This document shows, one piece after another, positions 9,232 to 17,988 of a DNA stretch of 50,295 nucleotides (positions are counted from its first letter, which is position 1; each line of letters starts with the position of its first letter). The stretch comes from Streptomyces diastatochromogenes (lineage in GTDB: Bacteria > Actinomycetota > Actinomycetes > Streptomycetales > Streptomycetaceae): NCBI GenBank assembly GCA_001418405.1, contig LIQL01000105.1:1-50295 (forward strand). The letters are read 5' to 3'. Below the pieces are notes generated by a model, which saw only the letters and a program-made list of their open reading frames with translations, made no database searches and was not told the origin of the DNA. The translations under genes were made by a program, and so were the position numbers.

Positions 9232-10158
9232 TCAGTCGCGCGCCGTCAGCGTCAGGAGGGTGGCCTCCGGCGGGCAGGCGAAGCGGACGGGGGTGTAGCG
9301 GTTGGTGCCGCAGCCGGCCGAGACGTGGAGGTAGGAGGTCCGGCCGTCGGCGGTGTGGGTCGAGAGCCCCTTGGCGCGCTGGGTGTCGATGTCGCAGTTG
9401 GTGACGAGGGCGCCGTAGAAGGGGACGCAGAGCTGGCCGCCGTGCGTGTGGCCGGCCAGGACCAGCGGGTAGCCGTCGGCGGTGAAGGCGTCCAGGGACC
9501 GCAGGTACGGGGCGTGGACGACGGCCACGGAGAGGTCGGCGTCGGCTTCCGGGCCGCCGGCGACCTCGGCGTAGCGGTCGCGCTTGATGTGCGGATCGTC
9601 CAGGCCGGTCAGTGCGATCTGTGCGCCGTCCAGCTTCAGGTGGCCGCGGGCGTTGGTGAGGTTGACCCAGCCGGCCGCGTCGAAGGCGTCGCGGAGGTCC
9701 TCCCACGGGTTGTGGACGACGCCGACGGCGGGGGCGTTGCCGTTCAGGCCGTGCCGGCCCTGGACCTTCTCGAACAGGTAGCGCGCCGGGTTCCGCAGCC
9801 GCGGGCCGTAGTAGTCGTTGGAGCCGAAGACGTAGGCGCCGGGGAAGTCCATCAGCGGGCCCAGGGCGTCCAGGGCCTCCGGGACGCCCTCGGGGTCGGA
9901 GAGGTTGTCGCCGGTGTTGACGACGAAGTCGGGGCGGAGCCCGGCGAGCGACTGGAGCCAGCGCTGTTTCTTGCGCTGCCCGCTGACCATGTGGATGTCG
10001 GACACCTGCAGGACGCGCAACGGCCGCATGCCGCGGGGCAGTACGGGCACGGTGACGCGCCGCAGACGGAAGGAGCGGACTTCGAAGCCGGCGGCGTAGG
10101 CCAGGCCGGCCGCGCCGACCGCGGCAAGGGACAGGGGAACTCCGTATCGCGCGCGCAT
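9232..10158 (-). CDS. Metallophosphoesterase, YkuE-like, membrane-anchored
   Basis: The calcineurin-like phosphoesterase signature is complete in order: DIH (residues 54-56), GDN (83-85), GSND (in place of GNHD, about 112-115), a later histidine in VVHAPY, and GHTHGGQ near residue 225. These ligate a two-metal centre. The N-terminus (about 8-24) is hydrophobic after MRARYG and may be a signal anchor, which places the catalytic domain outside, as in related YkuE-type enzymes. Length (308 aa) fits the family. A short GC hairpin (9183-9214) lies just past the stop. The substrate is unknown. Confidence 0.88.
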   Translation of the reverse strand: MRARYGVPLSLAAVGAAGLAYAAGFEVRSFRLRRVTVPVLPRGMRPLRVLQVSDIHMVSGQRKKQRWLQSLAGLRPDFVVNTGDNLSDPEGVPEALDALGPLMDFPGAYVFGSNDYYGPRLRNPARYLFEKVQGRHGLNGNAPAVGVVHNPWEDLRDAFDAAGWVNLTNARGHLKLDGAQIALTGLDDPHIKRDRYAEVAGGPEADADLSVAVVHAPYLRSLDAFTADGYPLVLAGHTHGGQLCVPFYGALVTNCDIDTQRAKGLSTHTADGRTSYLHVSAGCGTNRYTPVRFACPPEATLLTLTARD

Positions 10159-10317
10159 GGGTCCATGGTTGCAGAGTGGGGACGGCGGCGGGCAGGGGCG
10201 ATGCGATCTTGGTCGGAACGGTCCGGCGACCCCCTGGTGCGAGGACGCGCGACCCGGGCCGGGCGCGCGGCGGAAAAGGCGCGACGGTTGTCGGCGGGTG
10301 GGGGCATACTCAAGGTC

Positions 10318-10782
10318 ATGACCACGCTCAAGGCCAAGCTCAAGGACGACCTCACCGCCGCGATCAAGGCGCGCGACGAGCTGCGTTCCGCCACCCTCCG
10401 TCTGACGCTGACCGCGCTCCAGAAGGAGGAGGTGGCGGGCACCGAGGCGCGCGAGCTGTCCGACGGCGAGGTCGAGAAGATCGTCGCGCGGGAGGCGAAG
10501 AAGCGCCGCGAGGCCGCCGAGGCGTTCGACAAGGGCGGTCGGGCCGAGCAGGCCGAGCGCGAGCGCGCCGAGGGCGAGGTGCTCGCCGAGTACCTGCCCA
10601 AGCCGCTGACCGACGACGAGTTGGAGTCGCTGGTGGCCGCGGCGGTGGCGGAGGCCACCGGGGCCGGGGCCGAGGGCCCGAAGGCCATGGGCGCCGTGAT
10701 GAAGATCGTCAACCCGAAGGTGGCGGGCCGCGCCGACGGCGGCCGGGTCGCCGCGATGGTGAAGAAGCTGCTGGCCGGCTGA
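10318..10782 (+). CDS. GatB/YqeY domain-containing protein
   Basis: This is a 154-residue protein of the YqeY family, which shares the tRNA-binding tail domain of the GatB amidotransferase subunit. Recognisable segments are LKDDLTAAIKARDELRSATLR at the N-terminus, a charged helical middle, LAEYLPKPLTDDEL, and the C-terminal MKIVNPKVAGRADGGRVA block. Start is ATG 10318, behind CAAGGTC. The role is probably in tRNA or translation-related biology but is not established. It faces the PBP gene convergently, and the two share the terminator hairpin at 10829-10859. Confidence 0.9.
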   Translation: MTTLKAKLKDDLTAAIKARDELRSATLRLTLTALQKEEVAGTEARELSDGEVEKIVAREAKKRREAAEAFDKGGRAEQAERERAEGEVLAEYLPKPLTDDELESLVAAAVAEATGAGAEGPKAMGAVMKIVNPKVAGRADGGRVAAMVKKLLAG

Positions 10783-10828
10783 GGCCGCACGCGACGGCCC
10801 GACCCGGCCGGTCGTCGCCCGAACGTCG

Positions 10829-10859
10829 AAGGGGCGCCCCCGTTGGGAGGGCGCCCCTT
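10829..10859. terminator. Bidirectional terminator between yqeY-like gene and PBP
   Basis: AAGGGGCGCCC (10829-10839) pairs with GGGCGCCCCTT (10849-10859) around a 9-nt loop and is followed by a T on the plus strand. It sits between two convergent genes and can serve both. Confidence 0.75.
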
Positions 10860-10895
10860 TCGCGTGCCGCGCCGGCGGTCAGGCGGGCCGGTGGA

Positions 10896-13085
10896 TCACC
10901 AGCCGCCGTTCCCGCCGCCCAGGATGTCGGGGAAGCCGGGGATGTGCCAGCCGCCGCCGGGCTTGTTGTCGCCGCCGGGCTTCGGCTTCTGCGGGGGCTT
11001 CGGCTTGCCCTTGTTGCCGTCGTTGCCCTTGTCCTTGGGGCCGTCGATCTGGACGGTCGGCAGCGCCGGGGCCGGCCGGCCGTCCAGCGCACCGCCCATC
11101 AGGTCGCGCCAGATCGGGCCGGGGGTGTCGGCGCCGTAGACCTTGTCGTGCGGCACGCCACCGATGGTGATGTTGTACATCTGCCGCTGGTGGCGGGGGT
11201 CGCCGACCCAGACCGCGCCGGCGGCGTTCGGGGTGTAGCCGACGAACCAGGCGGCGTAGCGGCTGTCCGTGGTGCCCGTCTTGCCGGCGCTGTCCCGCCC
11301 CTTGAGACCGGCCTCCTTGCCGGTGCCGTCCTCGACGACGCCCTTGAGGAGCGCGTTCACGGTGTCCGCGGTCTTCTTGGACATCGCACTGCGGCAGTTG
11401 CTCTTGGGGACGTTCAGCGCCTTGCCCTGCGCGTCGGTGATCGACTCGATCGCGACGGGGGAGCAGTAGGTGCCCTCGTCGGCGAAGGTGGCGTAGGCCG
11501 TGGCCATGGTCAGCGGGGACATCTCCTGGCCGCCGAGCGCCATGGAGGGCACCTGCTTCATGGGCTCGCCGTCGGCCCGCTGGATGCCCATCTTCTGGGC
11601 CATGGTGACCGCCGGGCAGATGCCCATGTCGCTGATCAGCTGCACGTAGTAGGTGTTGACCGACTTCGCGGTCGCCTCCTTCATGGCGTACGGGCCGACT
11701 TCCTTGGGGTCCTCGTTCTGGACGGTGTCGTGGTCGCTCCACTGGCCGTCGCAGGTCTGGACCGGCGTCGGGTACGCCATCTTGAACGGCGAGGAGTACT
11801 GCTGGTACGGGCTGATGCCCTGCTCCAGGGCGGCCGCCGCGATGATCGGCTTGAACGTCGAGCCGGGCTGGTAGCCGGCGCCGCCGCCCATCTTGCGGTC
11901 GACCGAGAGGTTGATCTGGGTCTGGTTGGTGCCGAAGCCGTACGGGCGGGACTGGCCCATGCCGAGGATCTTGCCGGTGCCCGGCTGGACGACCGCGGCG
12001 GCGCCGGCGACCGGGTCGTCCGCGTAGACGTGCTTGCTCAGCGACGCCTGGATGGACTTCTGGGTCTGCCGGTCCAGGGTGGTGCGGATGGTCAGGCCGC
12101 CCTGCATCCAGCGCTTGGAACGGATCTCGCGGGTCGCGCCGAACGTCTTGTCGTTCAGCAGCACCTCGCGGACGTAGTCGCAGAAGAAGCCGGCGCCGTC
12201 GGTGGAGGTGATGCAGCCGTTCTGCGGGCGGCTGACCTTCAGCTTGATCGGCTGGGCGGCGGCCGCGTCGGCCTGGGCCCGGGTGACGTCCTTCAGGTCG
12301 GCCATCCGCCGCAGCACGGTGTTGCGACGGGCCGTCGCCGCCTGCGGGTGGTTGACCGGGTCGTACCGCGTCGGGGACTGGACGATGCCGGCGAGCAGCG
12401 CCGACTCCCCCAGGCTCAGGTCCTTGGCGGACTTGCTGAAGTAGCGCTGGGCGGCGGACTCCACGCCGTACGCCTGCTCGCCGAAGAAGGTGATGTTGAG
12501 GTAGTTCTGGAGGATCTTGCGCTTGCCGAGCTTCTCCTCCAGCTTGATCGCGTACTTCAGCTCCTTGACCTTGCGGCCGAGCGTCTGCTGGGTGGCCTGC
12601 GCGACCTTGTCCGGGTCGTCGCCCGCCTCCTCGACGAAGACGTTCTTCACGTACTGCTGGGTGAGGGTCGACGCGCCCTGGGAGAAGCCGCCCGACTGGG
12701 CGTTCTTGTTGACCGCGCGCAGGATGCCCTTGAGGTCGATCGCGCCGTGCGTGTAGAAGCGGGCGTCCTCGATTGCGACGATCGCCTGCTGGACGTACGG
12801 CGACATGTCCTTGAGGCCGACGACGGTGCGGTCGCGGGAGTAGACCGACGCGATCTCCCCGCCGTCCGAGTCGAGGATGGTGGTGCGCTGGCTGAGCGGC
12901 GGGGTCCTGAGGTTGGCCGGGATGTCGTCGAAGCCCTCGACGGACGTCTTGGCCGCCAGCCCCAACGCTCCGGCCGCCGGGAGCGCGATCCCGGCCAGGA
13001 CGGCTCCGGCAAGGACGCTGACACCGAGGAACTTGGCGGCCTGCTGGGTCCTGGTCGGACCCCCGCCCTCGCGCTGCTTAGCCAT
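10896..13085 (-). CDS. Bifunctional class A penicillin-binding protein
   Basis: This 729-residue cell-wall synthase polymerises lipid II and cross-links peptides outside the membrane. A short cytoplasmic tail is followed by a signal anchor (about 19-45). The GT51 glycosyltransferase domain shows EDARFYTHGAID, with catalytic Glu106, and GASTLTQQYVKN. The transpeptidase domain shows the active-site GSTFKPI (Ser near 411), SVN and KTGTTDSRYAAWFVGYTP. The C-terminal about 60 residues are Pro/Gly/Lys-rich and low complexity. ATG at 13085 (MAKQREGG) is the natural start. It is divergent from wblA across a 380-bp intergenic region, the same arrangement I recall in S. coelicolor. Confidence 0.93.
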   Translation of the reverse strand: MAKQREGGGPTRTQQAAKFLGVSVLAGAVLAGIALPAAGALGLAAKTSVEGFDDIPANLRTPPLSQRTTILDSDGGEIASVYSRDRTVVGLKDMSPYVQQAIVAIEDARFYTHGAIDLKGILRAVNKNAQSGGFSQGASTLTQQYVKNVFVEEAGDDPDKVAQATQQTLGRKVKELKYAIKLEEKLGKRKILQNYLNITFFGEQAYGVESAAQRYFSKSAKDLSLGESALLAGIVQSPTRYDPVNHPQAATARRNTVLRRMADLKDVTRAQADAAAAQPIKLKVSRPQNGCITSTDGAGFFCDYVREVLLNDKTFGATREIRSKRWMQGGLTIRTTLDRQTQKSIQASLSKHVYADDPVAGAAAVVQPGTGKILGMGQSRPYGFGTNQTQINLSVDRKMGGGAGYQPGSTFKPIIAAAALEQGISPYQQYSSPFKMAYPTPVQTCDGQWSDHDTVQNEDPKEVGPYAMKEATAKSVNTYYVQLISDMGICPAVTMAQKMGIQRADGEPMKQVPSMALGGQEMSPLTMATAYATFADEGTYCSPVAIESITDAQGKALNVPKSNCRSAMSKKTADTVNALLKGVVEDGTGKEAGLKGRDSAGKTGTTDSRYAAWFVGYTPNAAGAVWVGDPRHQRQMYNITIGGVPHDKVYGADTPGPIWRDLMGGALDGRPAPALPTVQIDGPKDKGNDGNKGKPKPPQKPKPGGDNKPGGGWHIPGFPDILGGGNGGW

Positions 13086-13274
13086 GGGCGAAGCCTACGT
13101 TCTCATTCGCCGGACAGGGGCGCACCTGTTCGTTTAGCCTGTTCTCACCTGCCGCAGCTGAACGGTTTCGCCTGAGTACGTCAAGCCCTCCTTCCGGCGT
13201 GGGTGCCGCCCCACATGCCCGCTGTGTGCCAGAAATCCCTTGCCACCACAGCGAACTGTCCCGCTTGGGAGGGA

Positions 13275-13298
13275 AGTGACGTATGTCGCACGGTCACT
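13275..13298. promoter_or_regulatory. AGTGAC-N12-GTCACT palindrome upstream of wblA
   Basis: AGTGAC (13275-13280) and GTCACT (13293-13298) form a perfect 6+6 inverted repeat in the wblA/PBP intergenic region. AGTGA..TCACT half-sites resemble the operator I recall for the Streptomyces developmental repressor BldD. The assignment is inference. Confidence 0.4.
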
Positions 13299-13331
13299 CC
13301 GTTGGGTGATCTGCCGCGTACGCATAGTCCG

Positions 13332-13358
13332 TTCGGGCCATTCAAGATTGGGCCCGAA
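13332..13358. promoter_or_regulatory. 8-bp inverted repeat in the wblA leader
   Basis: TTCGGGCC (13332-13339) is complementary to GGCCCGAA (13351-13358) with an 11-nt loop, about 110 nt before the wblA start. It may be a leader hairpin or an operator. Confidence 0.4.
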
Positions 13359-13465
13359 GGGGGTGTTGCGCCCTGCCCGGCTTCCGTAACGTCCTCAACT
13401 GGCAACGGTGAATATGCCGTTTGCCGCCGTGGGGGAGCCTCGATTCGGGAGAGGACGGCGCCAGC

Positions 13466-13810
13466 ATGGGCTGGGTAACCGACTGGAGTGCACAGGCAGC
13501 ATGCCGCACTACCGATCCGGATGAACTGTTCGTTCAAGGGGCGGCGCAGAACCGCGCCAAGGCGGTGTGCACCGGGTGTCCGGTGCGTACGGAGTGCCTG
13601 GCCGACGCCCTGGACAACCGGGTGGAGTTCGGTGTGTGGGGCGGGATGACGGAACGCGAGCGGAGGGCGCTGCTGCGCCGCCGGCCGACGGTCACGTCAT
13701 GGCGACGCCTGTTGGAGACGGCGCGTACGGAATACGAGCGCAGCACGGGCCTGTTGCCGGTGGACTGCTCGGACGACGCGTTCGACGACGAGTACGCGGC
13801 GGTCGGGTAG
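13466..13810 (+). CDS. wblA: WhiB-family regulator WblA
   Basis: This 114-residue WhiB-like protein carries the four iron-sulfur cysteines at 13, 35, 38 and 44 (AACR, VCTGC, TEC) and the family signature GVWGG (56-60), followed by a basic tail (RRALLRRRP) that contacts DNA. The whole sequence, starting MGWVTDWSAQAAC, matches my memory of S. coelicolor WblA nearly residue for residue, apart from the acidic C-terminus. WblA is a pleiotropic regulator: it promotes sporulation and represses antibiotic production, working with the main sigma factor. Start ATG 13466 is chosen from the family start; GGAGAGG lies upstream. A long upstream region with two palindromes suggests complex control. Confidence 0.95.
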   Translation: MGWVTDWSAQAACRTTDPDELFVQGAAQNRAKAVCTGCPVRTECLADALDNRVEFGVWGGMTERERRALLRRRPTVTSWRRLLETARTEYERSTGLLPVDCSDDAFDDEYAAVG

Positions 13811-13864
13811 GGCCCGTTCGCCGTGCGGCGGCCGTCCGTTCATCAGCGGTCGGTCAGCCGTCGG

Positions 13865-15247
13865 TCAGACCTCGGTCTCGCCGGGGCGCAGCGCCAGGCG
13901 GTCGCCGATCGTGCGCAGGCCCGCGAGGTCGTGGACGTCACCGGGCAGCGCACCGACCTCCGTCACCGGCACCTCGGGGTGCAGTGCGGTGAAGCGGTCA
14001 CGGGTGCGCCGTTCGCGTGCCAGGACCTGCATGCGTTCGGCGTGCAGTCGCAGCAGGCCGGCGGCGAGTTGCGCCGCCGGGGCCGAAGGGGATGTCGCGT
14101 GCTCCGCCGCGGCGGCGGGGGAGGGGCCACCGGGGGTACGTGATCCAGTCTTCCCGTCGGCTAGATCGACAATGCCGGCCGGCTCAAGATTTTCCGCGGA
14201 CGGTGAACCGCCGTCACGGGGCGAAGAGTTGGCATCGTCGTCCGCCTCCGGTGCGGCCGCCTCGTCCTCCGGGACGCGGTCGGGAAGGCCCTCCGTCAGC
14301 GCTTCCGCCGCGGCCAGCGCCCGCTCGGCGCTGAGCTGGGCCGCGCCGCTGCCGTGCACGCGGTTGAGCACCAGCCCGGCCAGCGGCATCTGTTCGGCGG
14401 CCAGCCGCTCGACGAAGTACGCCGCCTCGCGCAGCGCGTCCCGCTCCGGCGCGGCGACCACCAGGAACGCCGTGCCGGGCGCCTGGAGCAGTCGGTAGGT
14501 GGCGTCCGCGCGGGTGCGGAAACCGCCGAACATGGTGTCCATCGCGGCCACGAACGTCTGCACGTCGCGCAGGAGTTGACCGCCCATGAGCTTGCTGAGG
14601 GTGCCGGTCATCATCGACATGCCGACGTTGAGGAACTTCATGCCGGCCCGGCCGCCGACCTTGGCCGGCGCCATCAGGACCCGGATGAACTTGCCGTCCA
14701 GGAAGGACCCAAGCCGCTTGGGCGCGTCCAGGAAGTCGAGCGCCGAGCGGCTCGGCGGGGTGTCCACGACGATCAGGTCCCACGCGTCGCCGGCGCGGAG
14801 CTGGCCGAGCTTCTCCATCGCCATGTACTCCTGCGTACCGGCGAAACCGGCCGACAGGGACTGGTAGAAGGGGTTCTCCAGGATGGCGCGGGCCCGCTCG
14901 GCGTCCGCGTGGCCCTCGACGATCTCGTCGAAGGTCCGCTTCATGTCCAGCATCATCGCGTGGAGTTCGCCGCCGGCACTCTCGTCGACGCCCTTGACCT
15001 GGCGGGGGACGTTGTCGAGCTCGGAGATGCCCATCGACTGCGCCAGGCGGCGGGCCGGGTCGATGGTCAGCACCACGACCTTGCGACCACGCTCGGCGGC
15101 GCGCACCCCCAGCGCCGCGGCGGTGGTCGTCTTGCCGACGCCGCCCGAGCCGCAGCACACCACGATGCGGGTGCGCGGGTCGTCGATCAGGGCGTCGACC
15201 TCCAGCCACGGGGCCGAGGCGTCCAGCGTCGTGTCGTCCGAGGTCAT
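13865..15247 (-). CDS. ArsA/GET3-like anion-transporting ATPase (second of pair)
   Basis: This 460-residue P-loop ATPase of the ArsA/MinD superfamily has a deviant Walker A CGSGGVGKTTT (about 33-42), switch I DPARRLAQSMG and switch II VDTPPSRSALDFLDAP. An Ala/Pro/Asp-rich insert near residues 340-400 is poorly conserved-looking. Start ATG 15247 overlaps the stop of the upstream ATPase as ATGA, so the two are translationally coupled. The pair adjoins wblA convergently. In actinobacteria such pairs are annotated as arsenical pump or ion-transporting ATPases, but no ArsB is present. A targeting or assembly role is equally possible. Confidence 0.85.
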   Translation of the reverse strand: MTSDDTTLDASAPWLEVDALIDDPRTRIVVCCGSGGVGKTTTAAALGVRAAERGRKVVVLTIDPARRLAQSMGISELDNVPRQVKGVDESAGGELHAMMLDMKRTFDEIVEGHADAERARAILENPFYQSLSAGFAGTQEYMAMEKLGQLRAGDAWDLIVVDTPPSRSALDFLDAPKRLGSFLDGKFIRVLMAPAKVGGRAGMKFLNVGMSMMTGTLSKLMGGQLLRDVQTFVAAMDTMFGGFRTRADATYRLLQAPGTAFLVVAAPERDALREAAYFVERLAAEQMPLAGLVLNRVHGSGAAQLSAERALAAAEALTEGLPDRVPEDEAAAPEADDDANSSPRDGGSPSAENLEPAGIVDLADGKTGSRTPGGPSPAAAAEHATSPSAPAAQLAAGLLRLHAERMQVLARERRTRDRFTALHPEVPVTEVGALPGDVHDLAGLRTIGDRLALRPGETEV

Positions 15248-16221
15248 ATGGGCCCCTGTTTCCGCAGGTCTCTGGCCAGGCCGTAGAGCCCGGCGAGGTC
15301 CACTCCCTCGGGGAGCAGCCCCAGCTCGTAGGTGGGCAGGCCGAGGTCGGTGAGCGCCGCGTGCTGGGTGCGCTCCAACTCGACCCGCTCGGCGTGCTCG
15401 CGCGCCTGCTCCAGCAGGGGGTCGATGAGGCGCTCCGCGAGGCCGCCGCGGCGGGCGCCGCCCAGCCCGGCCTGGGAGAGCGCCTTGGCGATGCCGGCGC
15501 GGGCACCGCGGGCGGCGACCTCCAGATCGCCGTTGTCCAGCAGCGCGGGGCGGGTCATGTTGATGACGACGCCGCCCACCGGGATGCCGGCGGCGCGCAG
15601 TTCGGCGATGCCGTCGGCGGTCTCCTGGACGGGCATCTCCTCCAGGAGCGTCACCAGGTGCACCGCCGTCTCGGGGGACTTCAGGACGCGCATCACGGCC
15701 TGCGCCTGATTGTGGATCGGGCCGATCTTGGCCAGGCCGGCGACCTCGTCGTTGACGTTGAGGAAGCGGGTGACGCGGCCGGTCGGCGGGGCGTCCATCA
15801 CGACCGCGTCGTAGACGAAGGCGCCGCTCTTGTCCTTGCGGCGGACGGCTTCGCACGCCTTGCCGGTCAGCAGGACGTCCCGCAGGCCGGGGGCGATGGT
15901 GGTGGCGAAGTCGATCGCACCGAGCTTCTTCAGGGCCCGGCCGGCGCTGCCGAGCTTGTAGAACATCTGGAGGTAGTCCAGCAGGGCGCGCTCGGCGTCG
16001 ATGGCCAGGGCGTGCACCTCACCGCCCCCGGGGGCCACCGCGATCTTGCGCTCCTCGTAGGGAAGCGCTTCGGTCTCGAACAGCTGGGCGATGCCCTGCC
16101 GGCCCTCGACCTCGACCAGGAGGGTGCGGCGCCCTTCGGTGGCCAGGGCGAGGGCAAGGGCAGCGGCGACCGTGGTCTTGCCGGTGCCGCCCTTGCCGCT
16201 GACGACATGGAGCCTGCTCAC
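15244..16221 (-). CDS. ArsA/GET3-like ATPase (first of pair)
   Basis: This 325-residue paralogue of the next gene has the deviant Walker A SGKGGTGKTT at residues 8-17 and the switch II-like MDAPPTGRVTRFLNV. The GTG at 16221 (VSRLHVVSGKGG) is chosen because it puts the P-loop close to the N-terminus, as in the family. Upstream in-frame sequence has no protein-like character. It lacks the long disordered insert of its partner. The two P-loop proteins are coupled by a 4-base overlap and may form a heterodimer. Confidence 0.85.
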   Translation of the reverse strand: MSRLHVVSGKGGTGKTTVAAALALALATEGRRTLLVEVEGRQGIAQLFETEALPYEERKIAVAPGGGEVHALAIDAERALLDYLQMFYKLGSAGRALKKLGAIDFATTIAPGLRDVLLTGKACEAVRRKDKSGAFVYDAVVMDAPPTGRVTRFLNVNDEVAGLAKIGPIHNQAQAVMRVLKSPETAVHLVTLLEEMPVQETADGIAELRAAGIPVGGVVINMTRPALLDNGDLEVAARGARAGIAKALSQAGLGGARRGGLAERLIDPLLEQAREHAERVELERTQHAALTDLGLPTYELGLLPEGVDLAGLYGLARDLRKQGPI

Positions 16222-16374
16222 GCCAAGGAGCCTAACCAGTCCGCGTCCCGTGTACGCACGGGATACGCCTGGGAGCACCCGGAGATCCGCCCGCGCGAGG
16301 TCAGGGACGGCGTCGGGGATCGGCCCTAGGGGTCGTGGACCCCCGGCCCCCGGGACAGGCATTACGCTCGCCCC

Positions 16375-16533
16375 ATGACCAAGTGGGAATACGCGACCGT
16401 GCCGCTGCTCGTGCACGCGACGAAGCAGATTCTGGACACCTGGGGCGAGGACGGCTGGGAGCTGGTCCAGGTCGTGCCGGGCCCGAACAACCCCGAGCAG
16501 TTGGTGGCCTACCTGAAGCGGGAGAAGGCGTGA
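16375..16533 (+). CDS. DUF4177 small protein
   Basis: This 52-residue protein reads MTKWEYATVPLL, then ILDTWGEDGWELVQVV, then YLKREKA. That is the DUF4177 pattern, with the characteristic W-E-Y and GW-E-L blocks. The start is ATG 16375. Its stop overlaps the GTG of the RidA-like gene (GTGA), so they form an operon. The function is unknown. Confidence 0.88.
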   Translation: MTKWEYATVPLLVHATKQILDTWGEDGWELVQVVPGPNNPEQLVAYLKREKA

Positions 16534-16994
16534 GCGCCGTAGAGCAGAGGATCGCGGAGCTCGGCCTGAAGCTGCCGGAGGTCGTGCCGCCGCTGGCCGC
16601 CTACCAGCCCGCGGTCCGCTCCGGCGCCTACGTCCACACCTCCGGCCAACTGCCGATGGTGGACGGCGCGCTGCCGGTCACCGGCAAGGTCGGTGCCGAG
16701 GTCAGCCCGGAGCAGGCCAAGGAACTCGCCGCGGTCTGCGCGCTCAACGCGCTGGCCGCCGTGAAGTCCGTCACCGGTGACCTCGACAAGATCGTGCGGG
16801 TCGTGAAGGTCGTCGGTTTCGTGGCGTCCGCGCCGGACTTCACCGGCCAGCCGGGCGTCATCAACGGCGCCAGCGAGCTGCTCGGCGAGATCCTGGGCGA
16901 CAAGGGCGTGCACGCCCGCTCCGCCGTCGGCGTGGCGGTCCTGCCGATCGACGCCCCGGTCGAGGTCGAGATCCAGGTCGAGATCGCCGACTGA
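16530..16994 (+). CDS. RidA (YjgF/YER057c/UK114) family protein
   Basis: This 154-residue protein hydrolyses reactive enamine/imine intermediates or belongs to a related RidA subgroup. Visible blocks are YVHTSGQLPMVDG, ELAAVCALNALAAVKSVTGDLDKIVRVVKVVGFVAS, and HARSAVGVAVLPIDAPVEVEIQVEIA. The usual active-site Arg appears in HARSAVGV. GTG 16530 is the start, behind GGAGAAGG, which lies within the end of the DUF4177 gene. The long form (about 150 rather than 125-130 aa) is common in actinobacteria. Confidence 0.9.
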   Translation: MSAVEQRIAELGLKLPEVVPPLAAYQPAVRSGAYVHTSGQLPMVDGALPVTGKVGAEVSPEQAKELAAVCALNALAAVKSVTGDLDKIVRVVKVVGFVASAPDFTGQPGVINGASELLGEILGDKGVHARSAVGVAVLPIDAPVEVEIQVEIAD

Positions 16995-17085
16995 CGGTCC
17001 GCGCCTGGTTGCGCTCGCGTCCGGATCGGGCCGTCCCCGCGGAGGGCCCCTCGAACATCCGCACGCGAGCGCATAGCATCCGGCC

Positions 17086-17988
17086 ATGGCGTCGACGACG
17101 AATGGCCAGTGGTACCCGCCGGAATGGCCGGCCCGCATCCGGGCCCTGACGAACGGCGAACTGACGCCGTCCGCACCCCGGCGGGCCGCGACGGTCCTGC
17201 TGCTGCGGGACACCGACCACGGCGGCCCCGCCGTCCACATGCTGCGCAGACGCGCCTCCATGGCCTTCGCCGGAGGCGCGTACGCGTATCCGGGCGGTTC
17301 CGTCGACCCCCGGGACGAACGGCCCATGGGGTGGGCCGGGCCCTCGCGCGCCGAATGGGCGGTGCGGTTGGGCGTCGACCCGTCCACCGCACAGGCCATC
17401 GTCTGCGCCGCGGTGCGCGAGACGTTCGAGGAGTCCGGGGTGCTGCTCGCCGGCGACTCCGCCACCACCGTCGTCGCGGACACCAACGGCGAGGAGTGGG
17501 CCGCGGACCGGGCGGCGCTGGTCGCCCACGAGCTGTCCTTCGCCGACTTCCTGGCCCGCCGCGGCCTGCTGCTCCGCTCCGACCTGCTGGCCGCCTGGGC
17601 GCGCTGGATCACCCCGGAGTTCGAACCGCGCCGCTACGACACGTTCTTCTTCGTCGCCGCGCTGCCCGCGGGACAGCGCGCCCTCAACGTCTCCACGGAG
17701 GCGGACCGGACGGTGTGGATCCGCCCGGAGGAGGCCGCGGCCGGCTACGACCGCGGGGAGCTGCTGATGATGCCGCCGACCATCTCCACGCTGCGCTCCC
17801 TCCAGCCGTACGCCGGCGTCGCCGAGGCGCTGGCCGGGGCCGGGGCGCAGGACCTGACGCCGGTGCTGGCCCGCGCGCACCTGGTGGACGGCGAGATCGT
17901 GCTGAGCTGGCCGGGCCACGACGAGTTCACCAAGCACATCGCGACGGACGAGGGCCCCGCCGGGCGTTCGGGAGGTCCCTCCGCATGA
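17086..17988 (+). CDS. Nudix hydrolase
   Basis: This 300-residue protein has the Nudix elements AGGAYAYPGGSVDP and RETFEESGV, matching the core RExxEExG of the Nudix box with a long insertion between the two halves. It should hydrolyse a nucleoside diphosphate linked to another group, but the substrate cannot be told. Its TGA overlaps the ATG of the MBL-fold hydrolase, so they are co-translated. Confidence 0.87.
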   Translation: MASTTNGQWYPPEWPARIRALTNGELTPSAPRRAATVLLLRDTDHGGPAVHMLRRRASMAFAGGAYAYPGGSVDPRDERPMGWAGPSRAEWAVRLGVDPSTAQAIVCAAVRETFEESGVLLAGDSATTVVADTNGEEWAADRAALVAHELSFADFLARRGLLLRSDLLAAWARWITPEFEPRRYDTFFFVAALPAGQRALNVSTEADRTVWIRPEEAAAGYDRGELLMMPPTISTLRSLQPYAGVAEALAGAGAQDLTPVLARAHLVDGEIVLSWPGHDEFTKHIATDEGPAGRSGGPSA

